DNA of 64,000 bases, taken from the NCBI GenBank assembly GCA_025738555.1, contig JAOVFP010000006.1:2046001-2110000 (forward strand), read 5' to 3'. Position 1 is the first letter of the stretch. Each line of letters starts with the position of its first letter. The notes beneath the pieces are model-generated. The model was not told the origin of the DNA and did not search any database. It saw only the letters and a list, made by a program, of their open reading frames with translations. This stretch comes from Cyathus striatus. Its lineage: Eukaryota > Basidiomycota > Agaricomycetes > Agaricales > Nidulariaceae. Shown here piece by piece: positions 59,446 through 64,000 of the stretch. The translations under genes and the position numbers were made by a program.

Positions 59446-61056
59446 ATGTCAAGCGCAGTCGACTCCAACGTCCCTCTCCGCAAACGCATGAACATCCTCG
59501 GTCGGCATTCCCAGTCTTTGTCGAGCTTGAACTCGTTTACTACCGTCCAGGATACGTCTCATAGTGTCAGCACTCGGAGAGATAGGTCTTCTGATAGGTC
59601 TTTGTCGGATTATGGGAGCGCTTCTGATGATGAGGAGGACGAGGAGAGTTCTGCAGGATCTGGCTCTGAGCAGCCCGCTCCAGCTCCGGGTCCAAGTCCA
59701 AATTCCCCGAAAGCCAAGGTCAAACCACGACCGCGTGTCGATACCACCTCCAAAGGTATCAATCAAGGAAACCGGACTCCCACATCCAAAACATCGCCTC
59801 TCTACTCCGCTTCTCGACCTAGCCCCATTCCAGAATCGCCAACCACAAAAGCATGGTACGAGTTTGACCTAGCGGTTGTTGTAGCCCTCGTTTCTCCTGT
59901 TGGCAACTGGTTAACGGGCGGAGACCACATTAAGAACCTCTTCTTAGTGGTCTTGCTCATATTTTACTTGCACCAGATTATCGAAAGTTCGTCTTTTTCA
60001 CCTTCACCTCCACGTATCCTTTTAACACTTATTCTATCAACTAGTCCCCTGGAATCTATACAATACTGCTCGATCGCGTCGACGCCTTCCACATCTCCCT
60101 CCATTGCCCCCAGAAGACCACGCGCGAAGACTAGCGGAAACTGAACTGCGCAACCTGGAGCTGTTCTTCCTCTTCTTGACCACCCTCTCACCCTTCATGG
60201 GCGCCCTTCTCCTCAAATACGCAACATCCACGGTCATTGGGGCGCATGCCGTCTCCTGGTTCTCCACTGGTCTATTCGTACTGGCCACGGGCATGCGCCC
60301 ATGGTCACACCTCGTGGAACGGCTGAAGGATCGAACAAAAGCTCTCCACGACAGAGTGCACTACCCACCTCAACCACGTCAGGGAGAGGATAAAGAGGTG
60401 GGAGATCTAAGACGCAGGATGGAGAAACTCGAAAGGAAGCTAGGAAAGATACGTGAAGAGATGAAGTTGGCGACAGAAGACGTATTCGAGTACGTCGATG
60501 AGGCTGTTAGCGGGGTCGAAGGGAGCGTGAAGAGAATGGAAGGGCAGGAGGAGGTGCGCTGGAGAAATTTCGAGGAAGTTGTCGGGCGGATCAAGAGGGA
60601 AAATTTGATGGAGAAGGAGAGGGATGCTATCCTTTGGGCCCCGGACCGCGTACGCTCGCTTATGAGGTACATCTTGCCGGAGTGGCTTGTGCCTGCTTCG
60701 AAGCCTGTGGGGCACGGTGGTCACCATCATCATCGCCACCACGGGAAGCGTGTCACCTCCCCGCCCACCTCACCTTCTGCAACTTTCCACTCCCCGAGCT
60801 CGATCTCGCCGCCTTCGGGGATTGGTCAACGATAACAGCAGGAGGACTGGAAACTATCTTCGAAGAAGGATCCGCCAATCCCAAGTCGGTGAGGGTACGG
60901 AGAAACTACCTCGAATCGCAGGAGAGCATGGGGATGGTTGATGTTGTCGTCGTACGTCTTTGTGATTGTGCGAGCGGGATAGCGCGCTGGGCGGGGTACC
61001 TGCTCACGTTTCCTGTGAGAGTGGTGGGGAGGCTGGTGTTTGGGATGTATGCATAG
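59446..61056 (+). CDS. Conserved membrane protein with coiled coil, one frameshift
   Basis: Exons 59446-59986 and 60045-61056, 517 residues after one base is restored at the GGGG run 60817-60820. The disordered, acidic Ser/Pro-rich N-terminus (SDYGSASDDEEDEESSAGSG) precedes a membrane domain: WYEFDLAVVVALVSPVGNWL, NLFLVVLLIFYLHQIIE, and LELFFLFLTTLSPFMGALLL. A long coiled coil follows (about LERLKDR to REEMKLATEDVFEYVDEA), then a His-rich loop (GGHHHHRHHGK). The C-terminus, in the corrected frame, reads LETIFEEGSANPKS and a final amphipathic/membrane stretch. It is a lineage-conserved type in basidiomycetes, of unknown role. Without correction the frame stops soon after ISPPSGIGQR. Confidence 0.75.
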
Positions 61057-61620
61057 ACATAATGGATGGTGGCTTTGGTCTTGCTGGGGGACTTTGCGGC
61101 AAACTGTTGTTCGTATATCATGTGTATTTTATTGTCACTAGTTTCATTGTATATCATCGTGCTGTCAGAGATATCATCCTCTTGAGTCTGAAGAATATGT
61201 TTGCATTCGTGTGAGTCTGATTTCATCGTCGTCATTGAAGTTGACGGACTTTCTACATTTGTCACGGCCCTTTGCCATCTATGAAAAAGTTAGGCTAAGA
61301 CCGCAGAATAAATAAGCTAACATTGGAGCGTTGAGATGATAACAGGTTTAAACCAGGTTGGTTGTTCGACTTATAGAACATTTTACGCTAATTTGAATAA
61401 TGTTATATTATCGTTCTTGTCCACAATAGCACATATGAGGTATTTAAAATAGTACGAACAGCAAAGACACCAACTGGAAAGCAAAAGAAGAAAGCCAGCA
61501 CAAGCATGTATACAGTAGAAAACCGAGCTAAAACCTTATCAGAATCTGTCGAAGTAAGAGGTTTGAATGCAAGATGGTGGGTACACGACTGCGGCTTGTA
61601 TTCCTACGTACACTCATCAG
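61057..61620. other. Convergent 3' region
   Basis: 3' ends of the flanking genes; nothing else seen. Confidence 0.5.
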
Positions 61621-62734
61621 CTACCATTTCAACGAGAATGGAGAACATACTGCATCATTTGTAGCATTCAACACACGCGATGGATGCTTCGTATCCCTGA
61701 GCGCGTAGGCGAAGTATGGACTTTGACCTACCCGTCTGAAGCCGTTCTATATGTCATTTGAGTCAGCTCAAAGCAGAGCTGGGGAGGACATGATGGCTGA
61801 CCTTACGGAAGAACTTCTGCACCTTCGCGTGACTGTTTCCCTCGCTGTCGTTCTTCTCCCCGACCTTACTCATACCTGCTGCGCGCGGATGTGCAAATAT
61901 AAACTGTACTTCCTACATTTCGCACCCCATAAGCACACCTCCCCCAAAACAAGTGAGGAGAGTAAAACCATACCTCCAATGATGAGTGCTTCCTAACTGC
62001 ATCCAAAACCCAACTTCCCACCCTCGCCCTCGATACTCCTGATCAACGAACAGTTCGTCTCCGGTATCGTCTGATAGATACGCGAATGTGCCGTTGTTGA
62101 GCTCGTCTTTGAATGTTGCTGTTCCAGAGCGTGAGCCCCCTGGAAGGTATTCGGAGCAGAGGAGGCCTGTGTCGTTGTCGTAGAGGGTGAGGATGAAGTT
62201 CTTTAGGGACTACATAAGAGAATGTTAGCAAGCAGCAGGAGGGGAAGGAAGAGGAACCGCACCTTCCCGCTTCTTGACGAATCATACAGCTTCCAGACGA
62301 GATTGAGGTCATCGTCTTCGCCTACAACGCGTGCGGACGCGTAGATGACGCGATACGTGAAGCCTCCGATAAGAGCGCCTGAGGTAGTTTTTATATCCAC
62401 ATGGTATACCTATTCATGTTATCATTTCAGTAAAGCAGCGAAATGAAGAAAGAAGAAGAGAAGGTACCTTTAACCAAGGATCATAAAGGTCATAATCAGA
62501 CTCTGCGTCACTTCCGTACCCTTCGTCCTGATAGTCCTGGTAATCCTCGAAAGCAGAATCTCCATCGGTGTAATCACTCTCAAGATCATCGTCTCGGACT
62601 TTCATGCTCGCCATCATCTTCTTCGCATCTTCATATTCGTTATCTCTATTAGGCGCCTTGTAGATCCCAAAAGGATCCGTGACGAGCTGCACGTCCAGGG
62701 TGAGCTGGGAGAGGTCGAACTTTGGAGCTGCCAT
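61621..62734 (-). CDS. GNAT-like acyltransferase-fold protein, two frame slips
   Basis: Exons from the 5' end: 62468-62734, 62263-62409, 61974-62208, 61802-61903 and 61621-61746; 292 residues if two single bases are restored (near 62158 and in the run 62021-62023). The acidic N-terminal region (YTDGDSAFEDYQDYQDEGYG) has family-unlike composition. The GNAT fold is indicated by VYHVDIKTTSGALIGGFTYR, ELFVDQEYRGRG followed by VGSWVLDAVRKH (the acetyl-CoA loop R/Q-x-x-G-x-G/A), FIFAHPRAAG, and VQKFFRK joined to NGFRRVGQSPYFAYAL. The substrate cannot be told; many fungal proteins of this kind may be catalytically inactive. Confidence 0.75.
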
Positions 62735-63180
62735 CTGAGACTTTGTTTTGGGTGTACTTGCTTGAGAGGAGCAGAATGCAATGTGGCGAGAGGAAGACGG
62801 ACTGATAGATATAGAATGAACGAATATAGTGGGCGCCTGGTTTGGGTGTGGCGGCGAATCAGTAGCACCCTTTTTTCGTCAAGTGATCGCCTCGAGGTGG
62901 GGTTAGATGGGGCCCGTAGGCCTCGAGACGGATATTAGAATAGGTCATGGGAGGAAATGAGAAGAAGACCATGTAGAATGTTGGTAGAATGGTTCCAAAC
63001 TTTGAGGTCTGTTCAAGTTCGGCGTTCTCGTGCCAGCTTTGAATTTGAGGTCTGTTCGGCGTGCTCGTGCCAAGTTCGTGCACGACGTTCACGCCGAGCG
63101 CTAAAGCTGACTGGTCTGTTTACAAACAGTAGGTGAAATCAACAAAGATTCCTTTGAGGTTACTAACCAGTTAGTTGACA
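62735..63180. other. Divergent promoter region with a direct repeat
   Basis: Upstream of the GNAT-like gene; contains the repeat at 63001-63073. Confidence 0.4.
63001..63073. repeat. Imperfect tandem repeat
   Basis: TTTGAGGTCTGTTC...CTCGTGCCA occurs twice, about 43 bases apart, the second copy five or six bases shorter. Confidence 0.7.
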
Positions 63181-63933
63181 GTTAGAACTTCAGACGTTCA
63201 AAATTATTTCCTCGGACCTCAACTTTTTCCGCTATTACACATTGGCTCAACATGTTGAACATCTTGGGTCATATATAGGCGATCTACCCTTTGAACTTCT
63301 CGTGGAAATTTTTACATACCTACGCCTGTACCGTGCACGTGGACTTCGACGATGACCTCCTATCCAGGCGAGCCACCACTCCCCTAACACGAACCTATCA
63401 CTCAACACTATATGTGTGAGATGGCACAAAATCCTCAGACACGGACAACTATTATAGTTCTAAAGCTATTACCTATACGACACGATAGTCAACTCTCAAT
63501 TCTCAAAAGGTGGCTGAGAAACTCGCTGGAGCACCCGTTGTCAATATCGTTCAACCTAACGAGAGGCTGGAGTGCCACTTCCCCTCGATTAGCTGCATTG
63601 AATCATCTGGTCAAACAAGGGTGTAGGAGGTGGGAACATCTAGGTCTGACTGCTTTTAAAGACCAGAACGAAGATCTTAGCAAAGCGCTTCGTCGCATCA
63701 ACAACCGGGCAAGCTCTTTGGGCCACATATCCGAGAGCGCGACGACTGGAGAGTGCATGTACCACAAACATGGTACATTTTTTAAACACTCTGCTTCAAA
63801 ATATTTATCGCTCTCTTTCTTTCGTCCCCTTTATTTCACTGAAGTCGGAGCTATTAACGTCATTCCCGATCAAAGTCCCTTGGGGTCCAAATCACATCTC
63901 TTCGTAGATTCAGCTCAGGCTCATTTGCAGTAA
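63181..63933 (+). pseudogene. F-box protein, broken or incompletely modelled
   Basis: An F-box-like start reads IGDLPFELLVEIFTYLRLY at about 63277-63333, preceded by an open frame without ATG. A downstream frame reads ICVRWHKILRHGQLL, and a third (63412-63933) gives SILKRWLRNSLEHPLSISFN and WSATSPRLAALNHLVKQG. Such blocks occur in the F-box/LRR-like proteins expanded in Agaricomycetes, which act as SCF ubiquitin-ligase adaptors. The pieces are in different frames and I could not join them by ordinary introns. It is probably a decayed copy, or another case of base-call slips. Confidence 0.5.
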
Positions 63934-64000
63934 TTTTTTTCTGACGTCAAAGCCGTGTTGCTCATCCTGGATTCTATATGCTGTCAGAACTATGCAAACT
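63934..64000. other. Window edge
   Basis: Too short to assess. Confidence 0.5.

Overview
The window is nuclear DNA of a mushroom-forming basidiomycete (Agaricomycetes). The evidence is many short introns (about 47-66 nt, GT..AG), class I hydrophobins, an AA9 lytic polysaccharide monooxygenase, a GH10 xylanase, GT61, DUF6533 and MYND families, and above all a cluster of STE3-type pheromone receptors with CaaX pheromone precursors. The genus cannot be read from the sequence. All gene models below were spliced by hand.

Left arm (0.5-16 kb): AA9 gene with one internal stop (568-1489); small membrane protein (minus, 1947-2447); GT61 glycosyltransferase (3783-5751); two tandem MYND-finger paralogues (6543-7956, 8315-9830); GH10 xylanase (10659-12168) with a probable 2-nt exon; mitochondrial ribosomal protein bL31m (12423-12900); ORC5 (minus, 13273-15121); class I hydrophobin (minus, 15654-16091).

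Middle (16-34.7 kb): an AT-rich, transposon-laden stretch. A second copy of the hydrophobin with its promoter (22001-24610) is split by a 1217-bp hAT-type element. Just upstream lies a nest of three elements: outer hAT 24636-28624, a TA-flanked inverted-repeat element 26359-28384, and an inner hAT 26831-28168. Two further TA-flanked MITEs lie at 19032-19707 and 34136-34718. A small gene of unknown function (30725-31432) and a third hydrophobin (minus, 31757-32202) sit in the quieter part.

Mating-type region (36.5-52.7 kb): four STE3-like receptors (R1 36522-38325 minus, R2 43949-45509 plus, R3 47803-49356 minus, R4 50913-52665 minus) and three pheromone precursors (P1 38729-38910, P2 42316-42486, P3 46447-46641, all plus). 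This is the layout of a basidiomycete B (pheromone/receptor) locus. Secreted farnesylated pheromones are sensed by non-self receptors, which act through a G protein to drive nuclear migration and clamp fusion.

Right arm (52.7-64 kb): unassigned ORFs, two tandem DUF6533 membrane proteins (54125-55673, 56072-57597), a conserved membrane/coiled-coil protein (59446-61056), a GNAT-like protein (minus, 61621-62734) and an F-box fragment at the edge.

Quality: many otherwise well conserved genes need one- or two-base corrections, mostly in short homopolymers, so several apparent pseudogenes may be consensus errors.
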